From: Ganoderma boninense
Taxonomy: Eukaryota; Basidiomycota; Agaricomycetes; Polyporales; Polyporaceae
DNA: 64,000 nucleotides
NCBI GenBank assembly: GCA_002900995.3
Contig: CM035309.1
Location: 2,672,389-2,736,388, forward strand
Direction of reading: 5' to 3'
Under the pieces are notes generated by a model. It had not been told where the DNA came from. It made no database searches and saw nothing but the letters and a program-made list of their open reading frames with translations. Both the position numbers and the translations under genes were made by a program. Numbering within the stretch: position 1 is the stretch's first letter; every line of letters starts with the position of its first letter. Positions 45,021 through 56,880 of this stretch are shown here, piece by piece.

Positions 45021-46006
45021 ATGGCGACATCCAGCAATGGTACCAGTACTCCAGTTGCGGTGAATCCATTGGATTTACTCCCAAAGATTCCCCCATTGGA
45101 TAATACGTTCGGCGCCGTATTGATCGGCACCTTCATCGGTCTCCTGTGAGTACCTTCCTCCAGCTCTGGAGATGCACGCCTTCTTACCGATATGCCGCAG
45201 GTTGTATGGTATCACTTTGCACCAGTCATATCGATACTTCCGCATGTATCCAGCAGATCTTCCGATCCTGAAGTGCTTGGTGCGTGCCCGCAACCGATTC
45301 TGCCGTCCCCTCACTAATTGATGAGTCTAAACAGGTGTGCTTCGTGCTGTACGTTTCCACCACTGGATCGGAGTATCCATGTTTACGGGATATTATAGAG
45401 TGCTGGAGACCCTCTCATCCGCACTCAGCATGCACGTCTGGTGAGGGATCAATCGCTCGGGATGGCACCACCACACTCAACCGGTCTTACTTAGCTACCG
45501 TTACCTTGTTACAAACTTTTTCCACCCGCAGGCTTTGAGCGGCGGAGAGTGGTAAGCACGTCTCTTAAAAACGTTTTGGAACTGCCCTGACCACGGCTTG
45601 TAGGTCTCTCAATGTGAGTTCGTCATAGTTGCCTCCTGCGCCCTTCTGATCATACCCGGATTCCAGCTATTCCCGTTGATATCTGTCAGTGCATAGTCCT
45701 GTTCGAAGGATACGTCTCTAACTGTGCTATCTGGACTACAGGGCGTGATCATGGTCACTACTCAAAGGTTGGGCCCTTTGCCCTCGCCGTAGCGCATGAA
45801 CTCATCGTTTCGCAGCTTCTTTATTCGTCGTGTCTGGATCTGTGCGTGTGACCGCTTGAGCGTCATTCTTCCCGCTCTGATACCTTGCTAGCTAGTGGGT
45901 CGCCAGTACAGATACTTCTTGGCAATTGCGGTACGTCACGAGATTATCTCTCCCGCCCTCAAATCTGACGTGCTCTAGGTGGCATTGTGCTTCGTGGAAA
46001 TGGTAA
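45021..46006 (+). CDS. DUF6534 membrane protein, copy b-1, cut by the N gap
   Basis: A second DUF6534 subtype, clearly different in sequence from 'a'. The first exon begins MATSSNGTSTPVAVNPLDLL, followed by NTFGAVLIGTFIGLL. Further exons spell LYGITLHQSYRYFRMYPADL, then VCFVLVLETLSSALSM, then CYRYLVTNFFHPQALSGGEW, with SFFIRRVW and GRQYRYFLAIA after it. It parallels copy b-2 exon by exon up to GGCATTGTGCTTCGTGGAAAT at 45980-46001. The next bases (GGTAA, then N) differ by one base from b-2. The rest is hidden: on the other side of the gap the sequence belongs to a different gene copy ('a' tail), so the 3' half is absent here. Confidence 0.75.
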
Positions 46007-46106
46007 NNNNNNNNNNNNNNNNNNNNNNNNNNNNNNNNNNNNNNNNNNNNNNNNNNNNNNNNNNNNNNNNNNNNNNNNNNNNNNNNNNNNNNNNNNNNNN
46101 NNNNNN
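46007..46106. other. Assembly gap, exactly 100 N, joining two paralogues
   Basis: Left of the gap is the middle of DUF6534b-1; right of it is the inside of a DUF6534a copy. The two sides cannot be adjoining parts of one gene, so the true gap is probably large. Confidence 0.95.
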
Positions 46107-47066
46107 ATATCCACGAGTTGAACAATGTAGATCATAAAGGCCCTGTCCAGGTTCTTCAACACCGACCTCCCTGGGGAAGAAATTAGACTCAAGGTGGGGT
46201 CGACAGTTGGGACGTACCCTTTTTGTTGTGCTGATGAACCTATCGGATTCTCGACAGACAACGGGAAGTGCTGGCTTAGCCGTCGCAGTCGTGACAGATA
46301 CCTTTATCTCGATCTCCATGGTGTGGTACCTCCACAAGGGGAAGTCCGGTATCCGAAGGTTCAAATTAATGTCATCTGCTGCTGGATATGCGTCGCTTAC
46401 TTCTCTCCAGGTCAGACGATATGATTGGGAGAATCATCGCGCTGACTATCACAACTGGGAGTCTTACTACGTAGGAGGAGTCCAGTTTGTCTCGTTGTTC
46501 GAATATACTCACGTCAGGTCTCATTTCCAGAGCCTTCGTGATCCTGAATCTCATCACAGTGCGTTCTCATCAATGATATACAGCACTCGCAGACTACTGA
46601 GGCAATATGCAGTACCAAGTCTGGCCAACTTTGCTCTACAATTTGGCGGTGAACTTCTTGCTTGGGAAGCGTGAGTGGCAGCATGCTTCATAGATCCTCG
46701 ATAGCGCACCTGATCAGCGAATACTCTTCAGTTTACATCAACTCCCTTCTCACGTCGTGAGCAGCCGCTGCAACTACGTGTGCGAACTTGAATCATCCCT
46801 GCTGACTCGAATGCTTCTAACAGACTCAACTCGCGCACTTTCGTGCGTACCGGAAACAACACGAACGAAGGGGTGAACTCCACCGCACTTTCAACCTTCG
46901 CGGTGCGTGGCGGCCAGGAATCTACCATTGACTTAGCAGCTCCAGGAGACGGGAGATCCTTCCCGGTACGTCTTGTCCTAGTGGACGTCTTGATGGATCC
47001 TGACTGACTGATTTTCCTGTCACTCCTTAGGGTACATCTTTATCGAAACTGTCCACCGTCGTGTGA
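46107..47066 (+). pseudogene. DUF6534 membrane protein, 3' part of a fourth 'a' copy (incomplete at the gap)
   Basis: Starts within the intron before the FFNTDLPGEE exon and runs to the same stop codon as a-1 (SKLSTVV). Against 25075-26035 I count only about seven differences by eye. They include one inserted A in the first intron, GTATCAAG to GTACCAAG at an exon start, and GAAGCGGTG to GAAGGGGTG. The exons that are present look open. Whether the gene is alive cannot be judged because the 5' half is in the gap. Confidence 0.8.
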
Positions 47067-47159
47067 ATTTCATGCCCTTCTTATCATCATATTCAGAGTT
47101 GCCCGGGTTGCAGTAGAACGAAGTGCATATATCTACAGTCGCAAAGTATGCCATCCCTT

Positions 47160-49560
47160 GCTCAACACAGCATCGTTCCAGTGCCGCGGTCGTTCGTGGT
47201 GGCCATGTACGTAGCTAGCTGTGCGCCGAGCCCTCGTCCGTGTCAGGGCCGACAATACGCCTAGCGTGGTCCTCAGAACTAGCGGCAAACGTGGCTATCG
47301 AATTGAGAGGCACGTAGAAGGGAGGCCACAGATACAGGACTCTTAAGGGTGCTACGAGGAGCATATCGTCGAGTGCTCGTGGACATGGGGGAGTGTGCGT
47401 TAGCTAGCGGCGACGCACGATGTTCAAAGACGTCTGGAGATCGGGGTTGGCGCATGGGAGACCTAGGAGCCAAGGACGACAGCACCGCGGTGCAGATCGG
47501 AATTACAAGGGTAGGTAGTTAAAAGTGGGGCACGCCAGAGTAAGATGTGACCTGTGTGTGCTGGCACATACCGCGTACACGTACCTCCCTCTCCGGCTCT
47601 CCCAGTATATGTGCCATCCAATGTACGCATCCCCAGCGTATGATCTATCCACCTCTTCCCAACTCTTGTGCTCTGCCACATCGTAAGATAGGAGGTGGAC
47701 TCACAACTGCCAGCGGGGACAAACCCCACGTAACAAAATGCTCCAGGGAGACGACTCCGAGTCCCCACTACCAGTAGCATTTCAAGCTCGAAGATGGGCG
47801 GTCGTCAGGTGTTGCGCGAGCTCAGGTGTCCAGCGCAGAATATAGAGCTTTTGACAAGAGGGCAGGCGGAGGGATAGCAGAGATGCGGGTCTCGATGAGG
47901 AAGAGGGATGCCTCTAGGCTGATACCAGCGTCCTGAGTGTGAAAACGGGCGTCATAAAAGCGGCTGGAAGAGGGTGAGGACGTACTTGAGAGTAACATGG
48001 CAGAATGTCGCTCCTTGGCCCCACAGGGGGACGAGCCACTGTGCAAACACCACGTCATGCAATCCTTGGACACGGGCCCCGGGCGGAGGTCGGTCGACGA
48101 CCCGTGCCGCAGACCACGATGACGCAGCGTTGGGCAACCCGACTGACTACCGCACATGTGGAGGCCAACCGTCTTCGGACACGGACAACCAAAAGCTCGT
48201 GCCGTCAGAGTGCGGAGGAAGCAAGATGCAGTCGCGAAAACTGGCGGCTGCACCTCTGCAGGCTTGCGCTGCGCTGCGCACGCGCCAGCGGGCGACACGT
48301 GCCGATAACCCTAACCCCTAGGCATCGGCTGCCTCGTCTGCGTCCTCCACAGCACTCCCCACCCCGCTTCATCCCTCCCACTGTCTCAATCCGAAGTATG
48401 TTGCCGTCCCAGCGTCGTCAACGGCCACTGCGATAGCCACCCCGTTGGCTCCGCCATGCCTCCAGAGCCGATTTTGAAGGATTGCAGAAGTAGCACAGCG
48501 AATGCTGCTCCCTCCACCGCAAGCTTAACTCCGTACGTCTCCTGGGTATGTGCGAGTCTACAAGCTAACACCATTCGAAGGGGGGGGGTCCATTTGAATA
48601 CTCTGGATCATGCGAAACATGAGACCGCACAATAACGAGGTTGAACGCCGGGTGTTCCCTGTACAACCCTCCAGTCACCATGCGCCTTGGTACGCCTCTC
48701 CATTCTTTTTGCTTTTTCCATGCATTTCCATGCATTTTTGTCTCCTACACGGCTGCAATGCTACATCCCGCTCATCATGCCACAGGCAGTCTTACTGGAA
48801 ACCGACGGCTGCAAGTCCATTCTGCGGCAGACTGCCCATGAAGCCAAGTGTTGCGAGCTTCATAAATGAAGTTCGAGCTCTTTGCAATGCGCACGAACCA
48901 GCCGCGCCGCCACCTACTCATGGTGCCTTGCCCTCGCTACCACCTGGCGCGGCGGGGCAAAGCTCTTTTTGTATTGCACCAATATATATAGCTCCTGCGA
49001 GGAGCAGCCGAGCCGTTGTCATGTCACGCTCTGCTTGCAGGTACGCGTTCCCTTCGATGTCCCTCATATACTTGTCGTCTCATGCTCTGCTCGCAGCTGC
49101 CCGGGTCCTCCACGGCGCACGAATTTTCTTTCGCTCACGACAGCCCGAGCCATGGCCCACGGCTACGGCCTCGTAAACCTTCCCCCTGCCAGCCCTAGCA
49201 CCTTGGCTGATTCGGCGTCTCGATTCCAGTACCAGCAGCTCCTCGGCCTTGCGCCCTATCTTCAGCGCAAACCAAGCCCCAAATGCCACCACATTGATGG
49301 CAGCGTATGTTGCAGAACGAGAGCGCCGCTGCTCCCGTTTAGAAAAGCAGTGTTAGGCTGAATGCACATGGTGCGTACCTGTGGTCGCGACGGGGAAGAG
49401 CATCCCGCAGGGGAGCATGTCGGGCATAGAGCGAAGAATATGAGGACCATATTAGTGGGCCTCACCGCGGACTTCGTACCCTGATTTTTCTGTGGAGGTC
49501 AGACTACATCATCATGGATCCTGCACGCGAGCAACCGCTGGACGTCCTTGTTGCCGTCAA
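47160..49560 (+). repeat. R repeat family, copy R5
   Basis: Follows the fourth 'a' tail just as R4 follows a-1. The core is at about 47995-48300 and the telomere-like pair at 48306-48318. The flavoprotein-5' part is at 48420-48800, where the LTR element of R4 is absent. A stretch of about 48870-49300 has no clear counterpart in R3. The end (49455-49557) matches the sequence running into the first N gap. Confidence 0.75.
48306..48318 (-). repeat. Two telomere-like TTAGGG units in R5
   Basis: TAACCCTAACCCC, the last base changed relative to the other copies. Confidence 0.9.
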
Positions 49561-50574
49561 ACGGGAGTACAGCGAGCCGCAGAGTTGTCGATGCGGGTCC
49601 CGCCGGAAATAAACTTCAGCAAGGCGTCGGATCGGACAGCAGACCGGAGGTAGCGCTGAATAGCGCTTGCAAACGGAACGAGTGGTTCCCTGGAATTGCC
49701 GCAGCAAGTACAGCCATGAGCTTGCATGCAGGATAAGGGTTAAGTTCACGGCGGCCCTCTGCTAGTAGTTGCCTTCACAGATGGATATTTGACCGGGATG
49801 AGACATTGCAGGGCGTGTCTTGGCTTCCGGTGGACGTTGCCGAACACAGGCGAGATGGCCGCGTCGTCGCCTTTCGCCATGTACCTGCGCCACGCCCGAG
49901 ATGACCAGGATTCTTTGTTCACCGACCTTCCCTTCACGGAGTGGGTATCGAAGCTTTCCGCAGCGCAGCCCGTCCCCGGTAGGGAGCAGTTCCATCAGCT
50001 TGTGCTGACGCCTGTCAGCCAACTTCAGTTCAGCCACATCGGAAATGAGGCTTTGCGCGCCCGGGTCATGGATAACACCGGGCTCTCGGTCTTCATGGAC
50101 GTCGAGGCCAGCGTGCCAGCATCAGCAAGTTCGCCAAAACGTGGCAAAGGAGTGGTAATAGTTTGCCACGGGATTTTGAGGTTTGCAATGCACCGGAAAG
50201 TTTGCAATGCATTAAAATCCATTGCCATCCATCGAATTCCCACTGCAATTCATCGCCACTCCAATGCAACGGTTTGGTCAAATGGCTGATGCCGCCACAT
50301 CCCGCGACCTTGTGGGACGATGTACTTGCGGAAACTGGTTTGAATGCCGGCGTTCAGTTGACGCGTTGCCTGTCGAGTGACTTCTCATGTTCCTGGCTCC
50401 CGCATCGCTACCGCAGGCTGTGAATTACACAGCCCGCGAGTACAGCACATCAGGCGGGTGAGGCCATATCCATAATGCGTATACATACCATTCAGAACAA
50501 TCTCGTCGCTGCGCGCCCCTGCTTGTTCTCTTCTCTTCTCAAGGATGTGATTAATGTGCCTGGGCAGCGAGACA
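49561..50574. other. No recognisable gene; short repetitive patch
   Basis: A plus frame (49789-50289) is open but matches no family I know. Within it, 50160-50280 is internally repetitive, with TTTGCAATGCA repeated and several ATTGCCATCCATCGAATTC-like phrases. Confidence 0.4.
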
Positions 50575-51296
50575 CTACTGATGTTGTTCAGGCATCCCGA
50601 GGAAGTAGACATAGTTTTCAACAGGAATGTCAAGACCTTTCGTAGGAACCCTCAAGCTGCAGTCAGTGTACCGCTTTCGAAGCTGGTCATCTTCCACGCT
50701 GCATCTACGGCCCAGCGACAGGACCGAGAAGAGGGTCCCCACCCGCCACATCCACACGAGCACGACAAAGGGTGTGTTCTCGACCCTGCACTGGGTCACG
50801 AATCCTGCGGGCCCGAAGTGGATGAGGTGGCTCCCAACGAGGACCAGCGCGGCACCGGTGTACGAGGGGTGCCTGACGTATCGGTATGGCCCTGTCGTGA
50901 CCAGCGAGTGGTCGTCCTTGATAACCACTTCGAACGTGAAAAGCGGGCCCAACGCCCAGTACGACGCTGCACGCAGGAGCGCGCCAAGGGCGACTAGGGC
51001 TGTACCTGCGATGAACCTTGCCGGGAACCCTGTGAGCGCGTCGAAGGGCACGGTAGGAGCTCGGCATATCCATGGCACGAGCGATCTAGCCCCTGGTGCG
51101 AGGCCCTGCGAGAGGAGAATGAGAGTGTGGGAGGCTGCGGCACCTCCGACCACGAACTGAGATGGGGCCGTTAGTTGAATTCTCTCCTGAAACGATGGAA
51201 GTACCTACACATGCGAGGTGCGCCAGGTGACGGACGATCAGCTCGAAGGCCTGGCCTTTGTACACAGGTTGCTTTCCACGCAGTGCGGCTCGCCGC
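50575..51296 (-). CDS. Isoprenylcysteine carboxyl methyltransferase-like protein, partial or degenerate ends
   Basis: The family methylates the carboxyl group of prenylated cysteine in the ER membrane (ICMT/PEMT fold). On the minus strand two exons are visible: 51296-51207 (GQAFELIVRHLAHLAC) and, after an intron with GTAGGT..CAG ends, 51156 onward. The second exon reads SHTLILLSQ, FIAGTALVALGALLRA and EVVIKDDHSLVTTGPYRYV, then RHPSYTGAALVLVG, and near the end SVEDDQLRKRY. GPYxYVRHPSYTG is the conserved cofactor-site motif. The usual N-terminal helix exon and the last ~15 residues after RKRY are not found: the frame runs on to a stop at 50575 through sequence that does not look like the family. 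It is the best preserved ICMT copy here; activity is doubtful. Confidence 0.65.
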
Positions 51297-51845
51297 CATA
51301 TTATGTCATGCCTTTTCCTATGCATGTCACAGGTCCGAGGACCGAAGGAGCCTGTGAGACGGATAGTTAAGTGCAGCGAATTGTTCTAGTCAGCTTCGAC
51401 TGTGCTCGAGCCATGCTGCCGGGCCTGCGATGACCACTGTCTGTACTCAATGTGTGTGAGAGCCTGGTCAGCATCCCCCCCACACACGCTTCATCAATCC
51501 AAGCCTGACTTATCCTTCTCCTGGTTTGCGGCATCCTTGTTTGTTTCGTCAAACATCATCATGGGTCTGTCGGGCGAATCCGAATCTCTGAACACTGTAT
51601 TCACTGTGGGAATTCAATTACCGCCGCAGACGCCGTTGCCGTCTGGTTCCGACCTTCTTGACTGGGCGACTTGCCCTTCCAGGAAAGGCACTGCCCAGGC
51701 TCGCACCCTTTCTAGATGTCTTCTCGCCTTCGGACAGCTGCATCCAATGACCATGGTCCGCTCTTCAGTATACCTCCCTCAATACCCCCCCCCCCCCATC
51801 GTGTCCCTGCCTCCTAGTTGCTCCGCCCCAGTCACCATCTCTAAG
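51297..51845 (+). other. Upstream region of hydrolase 3
   Basis: Aligns with 32600-33133 and 16610-16989. It contains a run of 11 C at about 51787-51799 and the TATACCTCCCTCAATA-type segment just before it. Confidence 0.5.
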
Positions 51846-53113
51846 ATGTCGTCGAATACTACCTTCACCGAGGCATGGCTAGACGGCCAAGACGGGCACC
51901 ACTTCTACACCAGGACCTATCCCGCGACAGCGCCCCAGAAAGCGATACTCGTGTTCGTCCACGGGTTTGGCGACCACATCACTCGCTATGGAGACATCCA
52001 CCCCCGCTTCGCCGCGCACGGAATCACAGTTTTCGCATACGACATGCGCGGATTCGGGCGGACTGCGCTGGATAAGGAGCACCGTAGTCCTGGGGAGATG
52101 TACGGCAAGACGAGTCGCCCGGTCGAGCTGGGAGACTTGGAATGGTGGGTGAACCACGTCGCAGATACCTACCCCGGCGTACCCATCTTCATCATGGGGA
52201 ATTCAGCTGTACGTTAACTTCGCATCGCTACCGCCAGGGGAGCCCACTCTAACTTGTTCTTCAGGGTGGCGCGATGGTGCTTGCGTTTGGAGCGCTCTCT
52301 GGGCCACCTCCCTCGCCAGAGACGGTGGCGAAGGTCTCCGGAATCATCGCTCAGTGCCCGCTCCTGCGCCTGACGTACCCCACGTCAAAGGCTGTCGTGG
52401 GCTTGGCGAGGGTGTTCAGCAAAGTCTTGCCCAACCTCCAGATCCCAGCTCCGATGCCAGAAGACGTGAGTGTCGTGCATTGCAGTTTGTCTCGGCGTGT
52501 CCTGTCTGACTGCGAGGACCACCGCAGCGATTCTCGCGTGATCCTGCTGTCAAGGAGGCGCTCCTGAATGACCCCCTCCGCATGCCGAAAGGCACACTGC
52601 GCGGCCTGTACGACATGCTCTCCCAGGTCCGTTGCGGTTCTGCTTTCGCAGACATACATCTTATCCTCTCCTCTTCTACGCACAGGGCGAGGAGCTTCTG
52701 CAAACTGGATACAAACGTTGGCCGAGCAATCTTCCTGTACGTTCGCCACTCATCTCATCCAAAACTACCTGAGTGAACCCATTTTGTCCCACAGATGATC
52801 ACCACCTGGGGTACTGCAGACGAGGTAAGGATCAGGAACTCGACGCGACACGCAGCGACACGCCTTTCTCACGCCCGCTCTGCACAGGTCAACTGCCCGA
52901 AAGCCGGAGTGGCGTTCTACAACAAGCTGCAGATCAAGGACAAGAAGCTTGTCGAGTACGACGTGAGTGTCGCGCGCTGTCCCATGTCCCTTTCGTGTCG
53001 TCTGACCGGGACACGGACACCAGGGTGCCCTCCACGACATCCTGCGCGAAGCTGGAGACATTCCTGACAAGGCCATCGGGGAGTACGTCGCGTTCATCGA
53101 TGCGCACCTGTAG
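51846..53113 (+). CDS. Alpha/beta-hydrolase, monoacylglycerol-lipase type, copy 3, 302 aa
   Basis: Seven exons: 51846-52208, 52265-52465, 52528-52626, 52686-52736, 52795-52824, 52888-52962 and 53024-53113, totalling 909 nt in frame. It shares GNSAGG with copy 2, as well as VHGFGDHITRY, GTADEV and the His in GALHDIL. By eye it differs from copy 2 at about five residues, for example DGQD against DGRD and DIL against DLL. Together with the intact introns this indicates a recent duplication under constraint, or simply a young one. No signal peptide. Confidence 0.9.
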
Positions 53114-56032
53114 GGACATAATGCTGCTTAGGTCGCTTGCTTCGTTCATGCTGTGTATGTGTGCAAGGATAGGATACCCCACGTTGTGCCTCTCGAGGAA
53201 AGTAAATCACGTCCGGCCAAAGTCCAAGAGTGACAGAAGGCTCGCACAGTGTTCAGCCCTAGTGGGACTCATCTGCGCAATCTCTGCGGCGTTAGTACAC
53301 GCATGCACATAGTAAGGAAGATTGGCCGCGGCCCGCCTTCATCCCGGCTGCCCTCTCCGGATCCATATGGATCCGACGTCCTACTGTCCATCGCCGCCGG
53401 CGGAAACCAGCCGTCTGGAAACTGAGCGCACAGCCTCGAAGGTGCTATGTGCCTCAGAAGTTGCAGGAGGTCAGGGATTCAGATGCCCGCGATGTTTCGA
53501 GTATGCTGGTACCTCTTTCGCATGAATACTGACTCTGCAGGCAGTGAACAGCGGAGGCTCTCACCGCAACCACACATCAACATCAGCTTCCACTTCCTAG
53601 AAGAAGTGTTCGGAAATGGACACTGTAGGCAAAGAGGTCTCATACGGGATCCGAACATGAGGCGGGGAGTATCTGGAGCAGCCCCATGGGCTGAGAGAAC
53701 CATCAGACCTTGTGATTCATCGACATTTCGAAGTCGTGTGCATGCCGTCTACCGTTTATTCATGACAGGGGGCATCCGAGTTTCGAAGGTGCGGCAATAT
53801 AGCAGAGCTGGGCCAAGCGGTTCACGCGCGTGGTCGAGTCGAGACGTTGATGGACATGATCCTCCCGACTTCCTGCCACACGAACATCAGCGTTATCAAA
53901 GAACCCTTCGAAGTAGAACTATAGCGTCCGTGAAGGGCTGAATATGCCTTTTGTCCCCTGTACATTGCTCGGAGAAGAAGTCTTTGGTCTCGAAACAATC
54001 CCCGTCCTTCACGGAAATTGATTTTTGGGGGTTATTCCTGTCAACGTTCGCTTGTTGGCCACATTTGACTCATCGAATTTCCTGCTTCGCTGTTCAGGGT
54101 GCATTTCACCAGACTAGCGAGCATCGGACATGGCATGGAAGTGTCCTGGGGCCGACTGACGACAACAAACATACCACGGGAACTTCGTAAGCATAGCCAG
54201 GCGCGGGTGTATATACATTCATGGAGCTTCACGTATACTGCCAGACCGCCCGGAGACTTTGAGGGGCCAGCAGGGCCCTGCCAGATTGGTGGAGCAGATC
54301 CAGCCAAGGACTGGATTGAACTGTGTCTGTCCTGTTAAAGCGACTACGTAAGACAGTCATGCCACAGGTACAGAGGGAGCATGGCCCGATGGATCAAGCA
54401 GCCAACAGAGCCCAACAGAACACAGTATTGAGAAGCAAGATCAATGTGCGCGCGACATTGAAAATCAGCCACATCAGGTTCGCAGCATATCGACAGCGGG
54501 ATGACGAGAGGCCTCTAAGTCACGAGGACTGCCAAGACACATGCTCAAGGTCAAAGACTACACATCGAAGATCGAGGTACGAGCACAGCAGGCGTAGCTT
54601 TATGGGAACGTACCTTATCCTGGTGCTTCTCGGCGTCCGCTGTGCGCAGACTACGAGACTACGGAGTTGGAGTCGCCAAGGTGATCATATCATGTTCTGC
54701 CGCATCATCTCAGTCAATTCGCAAGTGATGTTCACAAGACGTACTATAAGAGAGATCGAAGAAAGACTTCTACTGGTTTCAGGGATCGCCACATGGCATG
54801 CGATGGTGGGAGTGATGCTCACCCACCCACTTGCCCCTGAATGGAAGGCGAAGGCGGGCTGATGACGGACAACGTACATGGCAGATGGTGCTCGTTGTGC
54901 CGCCTCATGTACAGAGGTCAGGAGGTAGTGGCGTGATATAGAATTCGAGATGGCACTCACAGAAGAAGCCGTTTCAGAATTCACGGCACAACACCCAGCT
55001 CGAATCCTCGCCTTCAACCCGAAACTCCGTCGTTTTTCCTTGCTTGATCTGTCATGGTAGAGGCACAGGGCAGGGCAGAATGGGAAGGATTGTTGCGAGT
55101 TACAAATGTCCTGCCAGAGAGAGCGTGAAGTCAAACTGAGGGATCAAGGAAGGTGCCAGCACTTGGGTGGCAGACCGGCGGGCAGTGGTGGTTGGGAAGA
55201 AAAAAGCACTTCTCGAATTGGCATCTCAGACGCCCGTGTGAGAACGAGCGCTAGCATGGGCGTTGCGAGCGACCCGAAGCCCCACCGAGTCCTTTTCCCG
55301 TTACCTGCCACCTCACTTCTTACGCCTGTCTTCTGTTCCACCTCGACAATTATGTTGGCAGATCAAAAACATCTTAGACGCCTCCGTACCTCCAGCAATG
55401 TCTCCCCTATGATCCAAGCCGTCGCGCTCCAAATTGTTGGCAGTCAAACGGTCAGCCTGAGGGCGCCACGAGTGCGGCTCTGGAGACTCGGAAAGTACGT
55501 TGTGTCTGTTTTCAGTGAATGCATGGCTCCCAGATATTTTTAACGACTCGCGAACCTCCTTGGCCTTCGCAGCCTGTCATCCTGGCCGGAACTGAGCGCA
55601 ATGTGATCCAGCAACAATCCACCAAGCTGCCATATCATCGCGTGGCGGGGCCGCGAGCAGAAACGGCCTTGCTCGGCTCCTACCCGTCGATCGTCTACGT
55701 ACAAGGGAGGAGAAGGGGTTAGAAGATGGAAGGACGCCGCGTCAGATGGAACCCCGTATGGCGGCGAGTACAGCTCTTCCATCTCACAAACAAAGCCCCC
55801 GGGACCCGCGTGCCGTGCAGTCGATGTGATTGTGGGGAAGTCGATGCAGAAATTCTCGAATTTGTCTGACTCCGATCCCACTGTCCCGGTCCAGGTCGAC
55901 TTCGAGGGCGCCGATGCACGAGAGTATGCGTTGGATGGTATCAGCTTCGCAACACCCTCAGGCATCCTCAAAGTCGCGCCCGCGCTGTCCGGAGATCGGG
56001 CCTTATGTTAGTTCGAGATAGAATTCACAAAC
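53114..56032. other. Block 3 intergenic region, hydrolase to MFS
   Basis: Colinear with block 2 without the MITE. No gene family was recognised. The uninterrupted MITE site is near 54365-54385. Confidence 0.4.
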
Positions 56033-56551
56033 ATGACCTCTGGTGGGGCACCCTCTACCCCAGCTCCACCCGCATCCACTGCCTTATCGGCTACAGACAC
56101 ACCTGCCGTCATGGAAAAGTGAGTAGCCCTCGAACCTCACTGGTCGTAGAGGCCAAGTTGTTCACAGAACATGCATAGCGACTCGCAACCCGCGCTTCAA
56201 CTTCTTGATGGTCTATGTCTCCAACCTAGTCGTGGGTGTGCTCTCCGCGCTCGGTCTTGTGAGTTTTCTCCCTGCTTGCACTCTGCGAACGTTGCGCTTA
56301 TGCTGCTCTACACTCGCAGACTGCCATCGCGATCGCGTTGCCGACGATAGTGGGCGAGCTGCACGGAACAGACTTCGTGTGGGCGGCGAGCGCGTACGCC
56401 ATCGCGTCCACCGCCGTCCTCCCCTTCATCGGCAACCTCGCGTTCGCGTTCGTGCGAAAGCCTATCCTCCTTGGGTTCATCGTGACCTTCGCCATCGGGT
56501 CTGCCATCTCGGGTGCTGCGCAAAGTATGAATATGCTCATAGCTGGACGAA
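56033..56551 (+). pseudogene. MFS transporter remnant, block 3 (first three exons)
   Basis: Same three exons and same 3' breakpoint as block 2. Here the third exon is open (FVWAASAYAIASTAVLPF, then AQSMNMLIAGR), but the second exon has lost about 14 bases near 56190 (EFKRG region), shifting the frame. The remainder of the transporter is missing. Confidence 0.85.
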
Positions 56552-56599
56552 GTGAGTGGCTTTGGCACCGTTGCCTGTTGTGGCGGAGGCTGATGTGAC

Positions 56600-56880
56600 G
56601 ATCCCAGATCTTCCCGAACCGCACGCGGAGCAGCCCGTTTTCCATACTGCACCGGCGCCCGAGCGAAAATATCCCGAATACGGCGTCCATCTGCTACATG
56701 TAGTCCAGTTCCAGGACGAGCGGGTTCCCGTGCTTGCAGTGGGTCGGGTCATATACCCCGTTGCCCTGCAGTGCATGAGATGCATTCTGAGGAGGATGAA
56801 AACCGCCCCTGTACACGACGCGTGCTGGACGTAGCTGTACGGGCCTGTCGTGACTTGATCGCCACCTCCAACGTCCTGCA
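56600..56880 (-). pseudogene. ICMT-like remnant, block 3
   Basis: The minus strand shows VTTGPYSYVQHASCTGAVFI and then LLRMHLMHCRATGYMT, as in block 2, with the EVVIKDD part deleted here (about 56850). Not functional. Confidence 0.75.

Noticed and set aside
50160..50280. CRISPR-like or direct-repeat array
   Set aside because: The repeated words are short, irregular and unevenly spaced; the organism is a eukaryote.
49789..50289. 166-codon plus frame after R5
   Set aside because: No recognised family, and its 3' part is a short-period repetitive patch.
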